From Oscillatoriaceae cyanobacterium M7585_C2015_266 (lineage in GTDB: Bacteria > Cyanobacteriota > Cyanobacteriia > Cyanobacteriales > Oscillatoriaceae), in NCBI GenBank assembly GCA_015295835.1, contig DVEG01000005.1, positions 124,001 to 188,000 of the forward strand: a DNA stretch of 64,000 bases, written 5' to 3'. Within the stretch, counting starts at the first letter, position 1, and each line of letters begins with the position of its first letter. Shown one piece after another: positions 42,467-53,893 of the stretch. Both the position numbers and the translations under genes were made by a program. Under the pieces are notes generated by a model. The model was given only the letters and a program-made list of their open reading frames with translations. It had not been told where the DNA came from and made no database searches.

Positions 42467-44521
42467 ATGATTTACTGCCTCAACCCAAATTGCCACAATC
42501 CGCAGAACCCAACTGGCGCAAGGTTTTGCCAGACTTGTGGTTCTAAGCTGTGGTTAAAGAACCGATACCAGGCTATTAAACCAATTGGTGCCGGGAGTTT
42601 TGGCAGAACTTTTTTAGCAGAAGATCGCGATCGCCTAGGGGCTAAGTGCCTGATTAAGCAATTTTCTCCACCCCCTAGTATTTACACAAATCCTGAAAAA
42701 ATTATTAAGGCTACTGAACTGTTCGAGAGAGAAGCACAACAACTTCTGCAACTGGGAGAGCATCCACAAATTCCTACGCTCTATGCCTATTTTGAAGAAG
42801 ACAAGCAGCTATATCTGGTAGAAGAATTTATAGATGGAGAAGATTTAGGGCAAGATTTGGATAAAAGAAACGGAAAAAATCGTGGGAATGGGGAGGCAGA
42901 AATTCGCCATTTGTTGCAAAGTTTATTGCCCGTATTGCAATACATTCACTCACGCGGGGTAATTCACCGTGACATCAAGCCTGCTAATATCCTACGGCGC
43001 AGAAAACTTTTGTCTTTTCCAAGCGGTGCGAGGGCATGCCGGGCTTTATCGCCGGTACAAACAGGCGCAAAGGTTAAATTCGCTAGTTTTTTACCGGCAA
43101 GCGGGCAATTCTGGAGTAAGAGCCTTGCAGCAGAAACAGAAACAGAACTCGTATTGATTGATTTCGGAGTTTGCAAGCAACTAACAGGCTCCAATATTTC
43201 CGGAAAAGGATCGAGAGTTGGTACAGAAGGCTATGCGCCTCTAGAACAATGGCGTGGTGGCAAAGCTTACCCTGCAAGCGACATATACAGTTTGGGTGTA
43301 ACCTGCATTCAGCTGCTAGTGGGCACTTCCCTAGAAGAACTTTACGATCCTTTTGAGGGGCGGTGGGTGTGGCGCGCTCGCCTGCAGGCAGTTGGCAAAG
43401 ATGTCAGCCCTCAACTAGGTCAAATTTTAGACAAAATGATCAAAGATAGAGTTGGCGAGCGCTACCAAAAAGCAGAAGATGTTCTTAAAGATCTCAATTC
43501 AGGAACCCTTACCTTCAGCCGTCAACAACTAGCTACCAGTTTCAAGCTTCATATCCCATCCCCTCAACTTCTTTCACTCCCAACTACTAATGGGGCTCAA
43601 TGGCGCTGCGTGCAAACCCTAGTAGGTCACTTAGGTGAGGTGAATTCTCTCGCCATCAGCCCTGGTTCTCATATTCTCGCTTCTGGCAGTTGGGATAACA
43701 CAATCAAAGTGTGGCAACTTGCTAACGGCAAGCTAATTCACACTCTCAAGGGGCATTTGGGTTACGTCACTTCCATAGCTATTAGCCCAGATGGATATTT
43801 TTTGGCGAGCGGGAGTTGGGATAAAACTGTCAAAGTTTGGCACCTTGGCAGTGGGCGGTTGCTTCACACCCTCAAAGGGCATTCAGGTTATGTCAATTCA
43901 GTTGCCATCAGCCCCAATGGCGAAATTTTGGTGAGCGGGAGTTGGGATAAAACTATAAAAATTTGGCATATTGAAAGCGGCGAACTCCTAGGTACTCTTG
44001 TCACCCCCGATTGCGTTCGTTCGCTGGCTATTAGCCCCGATGGCAAAACTCTGGTTTCTGGCAGCGATGATCGCACAGTTAGAGTCTGGCAGCTTGACGC
44101 GGGCGCGTTACCGGATTCTCCTTTGTACTCTCTCAGTGGACATTCCCATTGTGTGCGCTCTGTCGCTATTAGTTCTGATGGTAAACTGCTGGCTTCTGGG
44201 AGTTGGGATAGCACGATTAAACTTTGGCGTCTTGATAAGAGCGGGCGGGTGAGCGCCTCTCCTACAGATACCCTCACCGGGCATTCTTGTTACGTTTACT
44301 CTGTCGCCTTCAGCCCTGACAGAAAGCTACTTGCTTCTGGCAGTCGCGACAGCACTATCAAACTTTGGCATCTTGACGCCTGCAATTCGCAACCCATTGC
44401 GCCTATGCAAACTCTGACGGCACATAGTGGTCCTGTTTATTCTGTTGCTTTTAGCCCTGATAGTCGGATTCTTGTTTCTGGTAGCGATGACGCTACTATT
44501 AAAGTTTGGCGTTGCGATTGA
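42467..44521 (+). CDS. Ser/Thr protein kinase with WD40 propeller and an insert in the kinase core
   Basis: 684 residues. A zinc-ribbon-like N-terminus (CLNPNCHNPQNP...CQTCG, residues 4-24) leads into a Hanks-type kinase (about 33-350): glycine loop GAGSFG (41-46), lysine K64, HRDIKPAN (167-174) and DFG (232-234). HRD and DFG are about 65 residues apart, against the usual 20 or so; the extra segment (about 179-224, SFPSGARACRALSP...) is basic and serine-rich. After a linker come seven WD40 repeats (about 385-684) that form a beta-propeller. This kinase-WD40 fusion is typical of filamentous cyanobacteria and probably acts in protein-interaction-based signalling. Confidence 0.88.
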   Translation: MIYCLNPNCHNPQNPTGARFCQTCGSKLWLKNRYQAIKPIGAGSFGRTFLAEDRDRLGAKCLIKQFSPPPSIYTNPEKIIKATELFEREAQQLLQLGEHPQIPTLYAYFEEDKQLYLVEEFIDGEDLGQDLDKRNGKNRGNGEAEIRHLLQSLLPVLQYIHSRGVIHRDIKPANILRRRKLLSFPSGARACRALSPVQTGAKVKFASFLPASGQFWSKSLAAETETELVLIDFGVCKQLTGSNISGKGSRVGTEGYAPLEQWRGGKAYPASDIYSLGVTCIQLLVGTSLEELYDPFEGRWVWRARLQAVGKDVSPQLGQILDKMIKDRVGERYQKAEDVLKDLNSGTLTFSRQQLATSFKLHIPSPQLLSLPTTNGAQWRCVQTLVGHLGEVNSLAISPGSHILASGSWDNTIKVWQLANGKLIHTLKGHLGYVTSIAISPDGYFLASGSWDKTVKVWHLGSGRLLHTLKGHSGYVNSVAISPNGEILVSGSWDKTIKIWHIESGELLGTLVTPDCVRSLAISPDGKTLVSGSDDRTVRVWQLDAGALPDSPLYSLSGHSHCVRSVAISSDGKLLASGSWDSTIKLWRLDKSGRVSASPTDTLTGHSCYVYSVAFSPDRKLLASGSRDSTIKLWHLDACNSQPIAPMQTLTAHSGPVYSVAFSPDSRILVSGSDDATIKVWRCD

Positions 44522-44948
44522 GCGGGCGATCGCTATCTCTCACCTACTTAACAATTTTTATAAAAAATCTAGCAATTTTCCCCCAACCCCTAATTTTTGG
44601 TGGAACTTGCCTACCCATTTCAGAAAACTAGCCTTTCTGCTAGCGCTTTATCTTTGCCTTTGGGCCATATTTATTTTTGTTTTTTGTTTGTTTTTTTATA
44701 AAAAAAATATCATAAATTTTTATAAAAAAGATTTTTAAGGTAATATATAAGAAATAAAGCGGGGGAAAATAGGCGAAAATTTATATGCGATTAAAAACGT
44801 GATTTTAAAGTATTAGCTATATATAGAAGCCATTTATTTTGCTGAAATAATGCTGTTAAAGACAACAAAAAGCGAAGCGATCGCCACAAACTTGCCGTGG
44901 CAGCAAATGAAAACCGGTTGAAAACAATCGTTAAGGAGAGAAAAGTTT
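44522..44948. other. AT-rich gap upstream of chlL
   Basis: No gene is recognised. Around 44680-44740 there are long A and T runs able to form AT hairpins, which may end the kinase transcript. The last bases hold AAGGAG for chlL. Confidence 0.45.
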
Positions 44949-45815
44949 GTGAAACTAGCAGTTTACGGAAAAGGCGGAATCGGCAAATCCACAACCAGTT
45001 GCAACATTTCCGTTGCCCTCGCGCGTCGCGGCAAAAAAGTCCTGCAAATCGGCTGCGATCCAAAACACGACAGCACCTTTACCCTTACAGGCTTTCTAAT
45101 TCCCACCATAATCGACACCTTGCAAGCAAAAAACTACCATTACGAAGATGTCTGGCCAGAAGATGTCATTTATAAAGGTTATGGCGGAGTTGATTGCGTC
45201 GAAGCGGGAGGCCCTCCTGCCGGTGCAGGCTGCGGGGGTTACGTAGTCGGCGAAACAGTGAAACTGCTGAAAGAACTCAACGCCTTCGACGAATACGACA
45301 TAATTCTTTTTGACGTACTAGGTGACGTCGTCTGCGGCGGTTTTGCAGCCCCCCTCAACTATGCTGATTACTGCATAATCGTCACCGATAACGGATTCGA
45401 CGCTTTATTTGCCGCCAACCGAATTGCTGCCTCTGTACGCGAAAAAGCCCGCACCCACCCGCTGCGTCTTGCCGGGCTAATCGGCAACCGCACCTCTAAA
45501 CGAGATTTGATCGACAAATACGTCGAATTAGTGCCCATGCCGGTACTAGAAGTCTTGCCACTAATCGAAGATATTCGCGTGTCTAGGGTTAAAGGTAAAA
45601 CCCTGTTTGAAATGGCGGAAACTGACCCCTCTCTCAACTATATCTGCGACTACTACCTGAATATCGCTGATCAAATCCTAGCTCGTCCCGAAGGAGTCGT
45701 GCCCAATGACGCCCGCGATCGCGAATTATTCTCCCTACTCTCCGACTTCTACCTCAATCCTACTCAAGTTAAGCTCAACAGCGAAGAAGAAGAACTTGAG
45801 CTGATGATGGTGTAG
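44949..45815 (+). CDS. chlL: Light-independent protochlorophyllide reductase, ATP-binding subunit L
   Basis: NifH-like homodimer that passes electrons, with ATP hydrolysis, to the ChlN-ChlB core in dark chlorophyll synthesis. 288 residues; P-loop GKGGIGKST (8-16) and the two [4Fe-4S] cysteines C95 (GAGCGGY) and C129 (VVCGG). GTG start with AAGGAG. It is the first gene of chlL-DUF5331-chlN; chlB is not in the window. The enzyme is oxygen-sensitive and works mainly in the dark or in low oxygen. Confidence 0.97.
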   Translation: MKLAVYGKGGIGKSTTSCNISVALARRGKKVLQIGCDPKHDSTFTLTGFLIPTIIDTLQAKNYHYEDVWPEDVIYKGYGGVDCVEAGGPPAGAGCGGYVVGETVKLLKELNAFDEYDIILFDVLGDVVCGGFAAPLNYADYCIIVTDNGFDALFAANRIAASVREKARTHPLRLAGLIGNRTSKRDLIDKYVELVPMPVLEVLPLIEDIRVSRVKGKTLFEMAETDPSLNYICDYYLNIADQILARPEGVVPNDARDRELFSLLSDFYLNPTQVKLNSEEEELELMMV

Positions 45816-45951
45816 CAATAAGGCTGCTTTGTAAGTCTGGGGTAAAAACAATCTCAGGTTGCTGAATTGGTTAGTATGATTCAGGACGATACTGCGCGTC
45901 TTAAGAAGACATAAATCATGCTTTCTAGCAGCAACTCAGGGGAGAGAAACG

Positions 45952-46917
45952 ATGGCTTTTTTTGATGAGTTTACATCCGCTATTAAACAGAAGTGGTTGA
46001 GGTATTACCAAGAAAATCACGACTGGCTAATCCTGCACTTAAAGCAGGCATCCGTAAAAACCCCAGACGGTGGCCGCCGTCCACCTTCTTACTTCATATT
46101 GGGAGTAATGAATGCGCTGGAACCAAAACTAGCGCAGTTGATGTTGCCCTTTTCCAAACTTAATCCCGATGCAGAAATACTAATTGATGTTTTGGGTTTG
46201 AATTTTGATCCAGATATCGAGCTGGGTAATACTGCAGCGGTAGCAACTGCCCCCCTTCAGGCATCACCATCGCTTACCGCACCGCCAACACCCACACCTG
46301 CTGCAGAAGATCTTGAACAAGCAAAACCTGAAGAACCTGCTGCCCAATCGTCTGCGATGCCCCTAGTTGCAGCAGGAGTAGCAGCAGCCGCTGTCGGTGC
46401 TATTGGTGTAGCAGCAGCAGCTGATATGTTGGGCGATAAATCTGAGTCAGCAGAGGAGGAGTTGGCTGGATTAGCTCTGCAAGAGCAGGGAGAAGAAGAA
46501 GAAGAAGAAGAAGAAACCTCTGAAGCCGCCGCTGATTTTGAGCTAGAAACCTCTGAAGAAGGGGATTTCGGTGATATGGCTCTCGGCGAAATGGAGGAAG
46601 AATCATCCCTTGACTTGGAGCTGGAAACCTCCGACGAAGGGGATTCCGGTGATATGGATTTCGGCGATATTGGGGAAGAGTCTTCTGAAAAGACTACTCC
46701 TGAATTGGGTGTTGAAGAATCCGACGAGCTTGATGATATGGGGCTTAGCGGTTTGGATGAGGGAGATGCCGATGATTTTGGCGATATGGGAATAAGCGGT
46801 ATCGACGAGGAGGATTCCGAGGAAGAACTTAATGATGAAGATCTCGATTTGCTTTCTGACGATGCTTGGAATTCTGAAGATGACTCAGAAATTTCTGGTT
46901 TGCTAAAGGATTTGTAA
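45952..46917 (+). CDS. DUF5331 protein with acidic repeat tail
   Basis: 321 residues. The first 95 or so (MAFFDEFTSAIKQKWL, GGRRPPSYFILGVMNALEPKL) match the DUF5331 domain commonly found in the chlL-chlN neighbourhood of cyanobacteria. A proline/alanine linker and an alanine-rich hydrophobic patch (MPLVAAGVAAAAVGAIGVAAAADM) follow. The last 160 residues are almost only Asp, Glu, Ser and Gly, with an imperfect 78-base repeat (ELETSEEGDFGDM, then ELETSDEGDSGDM). Function unknown; position suggests a role in dark protochlorophyllide reduction. ATG start. Confidence 0.8.
   Translation: MAFFDEFTSAIKQKWLRYYQENHDWLILHLKQASVKTPDGGRRPPSYFILGVMNALEPKLAQLMLPFSKLNPDAEILIDVLGLNFDPDIELGNTAAVATAPLQASPSLTAPPTPTPAAEDLEQAKPEEPAAQSSAMPLVAAGVAAAAVGAIGVAAAADMLGDKSESAEEELAGLALQEQGEEEEEEEETSEAAADFELETSEEGDFGDMALGEMEEESSLDLELETSDEGDSGDMDFGDIGEESSEKTTPELGVEESDELDDMGLSGLDEGDADDFGDMGISGIDEEDSEEELNDEDLDLLSDDAWNSEDDSEISGLLKDL
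46540..46686. repeat. Imperfect 78-base duplication in the DUF5331 gene
   Basis: Bases 46540-46608 and 46618-46686 are similar (both encode E-L-E-T-S, an acidic stretch and GDM), offset by 78 bases and still in frame. Confidence 0.75.
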
Positions 46918-47069
46918 AAATATCAAGTCCTGTTAATTACCCATAATAAAAAAATGGTTCGCCGCGCCACGTGCTTGCGGAGTGAGAATGAAGTGAGAAA
47001 GCGTTTGCGGCGAACTTATACGGGTTATATAACGGATTTGATAGAGATTATTGACTGTTTTTTTGGTGA

Positions 47070-48491
<1,422 letters not shown>

Positions 48492-48688
48492 ATAGGATTT
48501 AAAGAAAGGGGCGATTGGAGAAAGTGCGATCGCTCCCATTCTATTTCAATTTAATCAACAATTTAAAAAAAATGCCGTCACCTGTGGCCTTCAGATTTGT
48601 CGTTAACTTCTCGCTTCTCCCCCTTGTCAAGGATCGCGCACAGTCAGACACTTGAGGTGAGAGTACGCCGACAGTCAGGAGGTTCCAA

Positions 48689-49978
48689 GTGAAACGAGTC
48701 TTAGCCATAATCCTCGGCGGTGGCGCTGGTACCCGCCTTTATCCTTTGACCAAGCTGCGGGCTAAACCTGCTGTGCCCATAGCAGGCAAGTACCGCTTGA
48801 TTGACATACCCGTTAGCAACTGCATTAATTCAGAAATCTTCAAAATCTATGTCCTCACCCAATACAACTCGGCGTCTCTAAATCGCCATATCGCCCGCAC
48901 TTACAGCCTTTCGGGCTTTACGGACGGATTTGTCGAGGTGCTGGCTGCCCAACAAACCCGAGAAAACCCCAACTGGTTTCAGGGTACAGCAGATGCAGTG
49001 CGCCAGTATCTCTGGCTGTTCCAAGAGTGGGACGTTGATGAATACCTGATTCTTTCAGGCGATCACCTCTATCGCATGGATTATCGCCATTTCGTTCAGC
49101 GTCACCGCGAAACCAAAGCTGATATCACTCTTTCGGTTTTACCAATCGACGAAAAACGCGCTTCCGATTTCGGCTTACTGAAAATTGATGAAAACGGGCG
49201 GGTAATAGCTTTCAGCGAAAAGCCTAAAGGAGAAGCCTTGCTCCAGATGCGGGTGGATACTACTACCTTGGGATTGACACCGGAAGCTGCCAAGAAAAAC
49301 CCCTATATCGCGTCGATGGGGATTTACGTTTTCAAAAGAGATACACTGATAAAGGTGTTGAACGACTCTCCCGAACGGACGGACTTTGGTAAGGAAATTA
49401 TTCCGGCTGCGGCGAAAAACTACAATGTTCAGGCTTATCTGTTTAATGGCTACTGGGAAGACATCGGAACGATTGAGTCTTTCTACGAAGCTAATCTGGC
49501 TTTAACCAAGCAACCTAAACCGCCTTTCAGTTTCTATGATGAAACGGCTCCAATTTATACTCGCCCCCGTTACTTGCCACCTACGAAGCTGTTAAATTGT
49601 CAGATTACGGAATCGATGATCGGGGAAGGCTGCATTCTCAAAGAATGCCGTATAAATCACTCGGTGTTGGGAGTGCGATCGCGGGTTGAATCCGGTTGCA
49701 TTATCGAAGATTCGTTGCTCATGGGTGCTGACTTCTACGAACCTTTCGCCGAACGCCAATCCAGTTTGCAAGCAGGTAAGATTCCTCTCGGTATCGGTGC
49801 TGAAACCCGGATTTGCCGCGCCATCATAGACAAAAATGCTCGCATTGGCAGCCAAGTCCAAATTATTAATAAAGACCGCATAGAAGAAGCTGATCGCGAA
49901 GAGCAGGGTTTCTACATCCGTAGCGGTATTGTTGTGGTTCTGAAAAACGCTACCATTCCCGATGGAACGATTATTTAA
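48689..49978 (+). CDS. glgC: Glucose-1-phosphate adenylyltransferase
   Basis: Makes ADP-glucose for glycogen; the cyanobacterial enzyme is activated by 3-phosphoglycerate and inhibited by phosphate. 429 residues: nucleotide-binding [20 protein letters not shown] (about 10-29), active-site FSEKP, and a C-terminal left-handed beta-helix with the activator lysine region near [12 protein letters not shown] start at 48689 with GGAGG upstream. Single gene between chlN and a P-loop kinase. Confidence 0.96.
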   Translation: MKRVLAIILGGGAGTRLYPLTKLRAKPAVPIAGKYRLIDIPVSNCINSEIFKIYVLTQYNSASLNRHIARTYSLSGFTDGFVEVLAAQQTRENPNWFQGTADAVRQYLWLFQEWDVDEYLILSGDHLYRMDYRHFVQRHRETKADITLSVLPIDEKRASDFGLLKIDENGRVIAFSEKPKGEALLQMRVDTTTLGLTPEAAKKNPYIASMGIYVFKRDTLIKVLNDSPERTDFGKEIIPAAAKNYNVQAYLFNGYWEDIGTIESFYEANLALTKQPKPPFSFYDETAPIYTRPRYLPPTKLLNCQITESMIGEGCILKECRINHSVLGVRSRVESGCIIEDSLLMGADFYEPFAERQSSLQAGKIPLGIGAETRICRAIIDKNARIGSQVQIINKDRIEEADREEQGFYIRSGIVVVLKNATIPDGTII

Positions 49979-50070
49979 CAGTTAGTACTTAAGGATTAGT
50001 TGTTAGTTATTGCCTTAATTCTAAGTCTAATAACTAGCAGCTAATCAATAGGGTCTGGAACCAGGTAAAT

Positions 50071-50565
50071 ATGACCAGATTGATTTTGTTAATAGGGCTT
50101 CCAGGAAGTGGGAAATCGTTTTTAGCACGGCAGCTAGTTGCAGAATGCCCGTATCGGCAGTTAATTTCTACAGATGCTATCCGAGCTAAAATATTTGGTG
50201 ATGAAAGTGTTCAGGGACCTTGGGTTTTAGTTTGGCAGGAAGTGCAGCGCCAATTTCAGCAAGCGGCAAGGATAACAAGTGAGGCAATTTACGATGCTAC
50301 TAATGCGGAGCGTTCGGCGCGGCGAGAAGCAATCGCCCTGGCGCGAAAAACTGGCTTTGAGCGGCTATGCGGCGTGTGGCTGGATGTGCCAGTACACATT
50401 TGCCTAGAACGCAACCGACAGCGAGCGCGGCAGGTTCCGGATGAAGTCATCTGGCGTATGAATAAAAAACTCTCTTCATCCCCGCCTACACTTGCAGACG
50501 GGTTTGATGAGCTGTTTCGCTGTTCGCCAGTAGGATTGAGTACGGAAATTGCGATCGCTCCCTGA
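50071..50565 (+). CDS. P-loop kinase (AAA_33 / zeta-toxin-like)
   Basis: 164 residues with Walker A GLPGSGKS (about 9-16), DATNAERSARREAI as the second signature and an arginine-rich lid (RNRQRARQVPDEVI). This is the layout of polynucleotide-kinase-like and shikimate-kinase-like P-loop proteins; the substrate is unknown. It is soluble. It lies 92 bases after glgC in the same direction and could be co-transcribed. Confidence 0.78.
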   Translation: MTRLILLIGLPGSGKSFLARQLVAECPYRQLISTDAIRAKIFGDESVQGPWVLVWQEVQRQFQQAARITSEAIYDATNAERSARREAIALARKTGFERLCGVWLDVPVHICLERNRQRARQVPDEVIWRMNKKLSSSPPTLADGFDELFRCSPVGLSTEIAIAP

Positions 50566-50836
50566 GAAATAACCGAACTTCGCCCCCCCTGTAACTTCGG
50601 CTACCCTGAAGATAGCAGCCTAAAAAAATGGCGGCAAATATGTCAACTGAGGGTTGCCCGCTACTAACCGACTGTAACAACCCCAGTACACTGGCCGTCA
50701 AAGCAGTACGGCAAACGCATATTTGGCCACTAAACCTCAGTCTTTGAATCGCCTGCAGTCAGCCCGTTGCGGCAGCCTCTCGACTACACGAAAAAAATTT
50801 TTTCAACTTAATCCTAAAAACAGAGGAGAATAATTA

Positions 50837-51862
50837 ATGGTTGCGACCGATTTTAAAGATTATTACGCAATTCTGGGAGTAAGCAAAACAGCCACAGCGG
50901 AAGAAATAAAAAAAGCCTTCCGCAAATTGGCGCGCAAGTATCACCCTGACGTCAACCCCGGCAACCGAGAGGCTGAAGCTCGCTTCAAAGAAATCAACGA
51001 AGCCTACGAAGTTTTGTCCGATCCTGAAAAGCGTCGCAAGTACGATCAGTTCGGTCAATACTGGAAACACGCAGGCTCAACTCCAGGCGGTTGGACATCA
51101 AGTCCCGGCGTCGATTTTGGCGGCTTTGACTTCAGTAATTTCGCAAGCTTTGATGAGTTTATTAACGAATTACTGGGTCGCGCTTCCGGTTTCGGTACAA
51201 GTAGTAGCCGCAGTGGACGCTGGAATTACTCCTACCGCACTAGCCACTCCGGAACAAGTGGATTTGGGGGCTTCAGTAATTTTGAGGATTTTGCTAGTGG
51301 TTTCGGGGATGCAAAATCCAGCGCTTCTCTTGACAAAGAAGGAACAATTACCCTCACCTTTGCCGAAGCCTTTAAAGGCGCTCAGAAGCGCTTGAACATC
51401 GGTAGCGAAATCATAGATGTTCGCATCCCCGCTGGGGCTAAGCCTGGGAGCCGTATTCGCGTCAAGGGTAAAGGGAATATTAACCCATTCAATCAACAGC
51501 GGGGCGATTTATATTTAGTTGTGGAAATTCAGCCACACCCCTTCTTCCAATTTGAAGGGGAAAATCTTGTCTGCGAAGTCCCGATCACTCCCGACGAAGC
51601 GGTTTTAGGAGCACAAATCGAAGTGCCCACGCCCGATGGCAATGTGACGGTGAAAGTTCCTGCCGGTATCCGTTCGGGACAGTCCCTTCGGCTGGCAGGC
51701 AAGGGATGGCCGAAACCCAAGGGCGGACGCGGCGATCAGTTGGTGCGGATTGTTATTGTGGCTCCAAAAGAAATCAGCCCTATCGAGCGGGAATTGTACG
51801 AAAAAATTCGCGCCCATCGCATTTTCAATCCCCGCAGTCACTTGCATTCCGTTCGCTTGTAA
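50837..51862 (+). CDS. DnaJ/CbpA-type co-chaperone
   Basis: 341 residues. J domain at about 6-72 with the HPD motif (YHPDVNPG), a glycine/serine/phenylalanine-rich linker (about 75-165), and the two C-terminal substrate-binding beta domains (about 170-335). There is no cysteine-rich zinc domain, so it is the type II (CbpA-like) class that stimulates DnaK. ATG with GAGGAG. A terminator follows. Confidence 0.92.
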   Translation: MVATDFKDYYAILGVSKTATAEEIKKAFRKLARKYHPDVNPGNREAEARFKEINEAYEVLSDPEKRRKYDQFGQYWKHAGSTPGGWTSSPGVDFGGFDFSNFASFDEFINELLGRASGFGTSSSRSGRWNYSYRTSHSGTSGFGGFSNFEDFASGFGDAKSSASLDKEGTITLTFAEAFKGAQKRLNIGSEIIDVRIPAGAKPGSRIRVKGKGNINPFNQQRGDLYLVVEIQPHPFFQFEGENLVCEVPITPDEAVLGAQIEVPTPDGNVTVKVPAGIRSGQSLRLAGKGWPKPKGGRGDQLVRIVIVAPKEISPIERELYEKIRAHRIFNPRSHLHSVRL

Positions 51863-51879
51863 TGTTTTTCGTTTTTCTT

Positions 51880-51915
51880 GTTCCCAGTCTCAACCTGGGA
51901 ACTTATTATTTTATG
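51880..51915 (+). terminator. Terminator of the DnaJ-type gene
   Basis: GTTCCCAG (51880-51887) and CTGGGAAC (51895-51902) form a perfect 8-base stem with a 7-base loop, followed by a T/A-rich run. Confidence 0.75.
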
Positions 51916-52109
51916 ATTCTATGTGAATCTGCCAATGAAATAACTTGCGCTATCGCTCCTAATATTTGCTCCTATATTTATTTAGACTCCCCTCTTGACA
52001 AATTCAATTTTTATGATTGGATATAAATAATGGAAAAATGTGCATACCTATAAGGAGCAAATATAATATAATATAGTAAAATAAATTAAAATTAAATAAA
52101 ATAGATATA

Positions 52110-52655
52110 TTATTGCAGTGAATCCAATACAGCAAGCAATTTTTCCACACTGGCATTTGCCTCTAAAAATGAAAACAAATGCTTATAACGCAACTTTCCT
52201 TGTATATCGAGAACAAACTGTGCCGGTAAGGGAGCACCTAACGCTTGCCCTGTTGAGTAACGGCGAAAAACGCCGCAGTTAGGATCGCTAAGCAGAGGCA
52301 TTTTTAACCCCAAATCTCTGACAACGATTTTACTTTGTCTCTCATCGGTACTGGTTATCATTAAAACTTCCGCTCCCCTTTCTACAAATTGCTCGTAGGC
52401 TTCGTTGATTGCTTTGATATGGGAAAAGCAAAGAGGGCAGTATTGCTTTTCCGTGAAAATTCGCGTAAAATTAAGAACTACGGGTTGCTTTTTACGGTAA
52501 TCTGAGAGTTTAACTTTTCTGCCATTGGTAATATCTGGTAATTCAAAATCTGGCGGGCAAACTTCCGTATAAAATTTGTTAGTGGCTGGTACAGGTAAGA
52601 AGTTTTGGAAAAACCGTTGATTGATTAAACCGCTAAAATCTGTTGAAGTCAGCAT
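52110..52655 (-). CDS. Redoxin-domain (AhpC/TSA-like) protein
   Basis: 181 residues of thioredoxin-peroxiredoxin fold (about 30-180). The active-site region reads FTEKQYCPLCFSHI, a C-x-x-C pair, rather than the T-x-x-C of typical peroxiredoxins. A second conserved region is LLSDPNCGVFRRYS, and the C-terminus fits the fold (GAPLPAQFVLDIQGKLRY). It may be a thiol peroxidase or disulfide reductase. It lies downstream of the 2-Cys peroxiredoxin gene on the same strand, with a terminator between. Confidence 0.8.
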   Translation of the reverse strand: MLTSTDFSGLINQRFFQNFLPVPATNKFYTEVCPPDFELPDITNGRKVKLSDYRKKQPVVLNFTRIFTEKQYCPLCFSHIKAINEAYEQFVERGAEVLMITSTDERQSKIVVRDLGLKMPLLSDPNCGVFRRYSTGQALGAPLPAQFVLDIQGKLRYKHLFSFLEANASVEKLLAVLDSLQ

Positions 52656-52694
52656 ACAAATACGATAAATAATCGGAAATGGAAATGGAAAAAC

Positions 52695-52733
52695 GGGAAT
52701 GGGTTAAAGGAGTGCATCCTCTTACCCATTTCC
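52695..52733 (-). terminator. Terminator of the 2-Cys peroxiredoxin gene
   Basis: GGGAATGGGT and ACCCATTTCC, plus the inner AGGA/TCCT, pair into one long stem. On the minus strand the stem is followed by GTTTTTCC. Confidence 0.7.
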
Positions 52734-52747
52734 GCTATTTATTTATA

Positions 52748-53347
52748 TTAAACAGCCGCGAAGTATTCCTTCGACTTGACAGGATCAGGAATCATGGTTT
52801 TCTCCCCAGGCTTCCAACCAGCGGGGCAAACTTCATCCGGGTGGCTCTGAACGTATTGGATGGCTTGCAGGGTGCGCAGGGTTTCATCGACGTTACGCCC
52901 AAAGGCTAAATTATTTATAGTGGCGTGCTGGATAATCCCCTCTTTGTCGATGATGAATAAACCGCGCAGGGCAATTCCGGCTTCCGGATCGAGAACGTTG
53001 TAGGCAGCACTGATTTCTTTCTTGATATCGGAAACCAGAGGATAATTGAGATCTCCCACGCCGCCCGACTTGCGATCAGTCTGAATCCACGCCAAGTGGG
53101 AAAATTCACTGTCAACGGAGACGCCGAGAATTTCGGTGTTGAGCTTGCTAAATTCTTCGTAGCGATCGCTGAAGGCGGTAATCTCCGTCGGGCAGACAAA
53201 GGTAAAGTCTAGGGGATAGAAAAACAAGACTACATACTTGCCGCGATAATCCGACAGTTTGATCGTCTTGAATTCCTGATCAATTACAGCCGTTGCAGTA
53301 AAATCGGGAGCCGGTTGGCCAACTCGTATACATTCGTGATGAGTCAT
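52748..53347 (-). CDS. Typical 2-Cys peroxiredoxin
   Basis: Thioredoxin-dependent peroxidase that reduces H2O2 and alkyl hydroperoxides. 199 residues; peroxidatic cysteine in [10 protein letters not shown] (about residue 51) and resolving cysteine in DEVCPAGW (about 173). The [10 protein letters not shown] segment matches the GGLG motif of over-oxidation-sensitive forms, and a YF motif lies at the C-terminus. ATG start. The divergent WD40 gene lies upstream. Confidence 0.95.
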   Translation of the reverse strand: MTHHECIRVGQPAPDFTATAVIDQEFKTIKLSDYRGKYVVLFFYPLDFTFVCPTEITAFSDRYEEFSKLNTEILGVSVDSEFSHLAWIQTDRKSGGVGDLNYPLVSDIKKEISAAYNVLDPEAGIALRGLFIIDKEGIIQHATINNLAFGRNVDETLRTLQAIQYVQSHPDEVCPAGWKPGEKTMIPDPVKSKEYFAAV

Positions 53348-53893
53348 ACAATCGTTCGTTCTCCTGAATCTATCTTGTTTTTATTCGCGTTCTAGCCCAA
53401 GTAAGATAACTATGGCTTAACCGCACAGGCGGCTGCAATTACTATATCATACTCATAACGATTTTGAGTAAAAAATCGTCAGCGGCAGCAGGTGAGTGCT
53501 TGATGCTTAGCAAAATGCGGCGGTAATTATACCACAGTTTTATTATTTTGTCAAAAAAAATAGAAAAATAGTCAATATAGGCGAGCGGTAAGAGCTGGGA
53601 AAAAATTTTAAATTGGCAATCTTGTATATTTATCATTTAATTAAAAAAAACAGTGTCAATCTTAAAATTTACATTGGCAAAATTACCGCTCCGGAATATT
53701 AATATAAGATTTTGTGACATCAAACAAATTTTGTAAACGTCATCTGCCAAGGAAAGCGATATTGACAAAAAGAATAAACAACAAAAGGCAGCAAGAGCAG
53801 AGCTTGGAGCCGTTGCCTACAGATAAAACTCAAAAAAAATTTGCTAAATTAGCATTATTGTAATATTTATTATCCATATTAAGAGGGAAAAAA
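53348..53893. other. Divergent gap: peroxiredoxin and WD40 promoters
   Basis: No gene is supported. A perfect inverted repeat ACGATTTT / AAAATCGT (53458-53479) lies about 110 bases before the peroxiredoxin start and could be a regulator site. The right half is very AT-rich. Confidence 0.4.
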
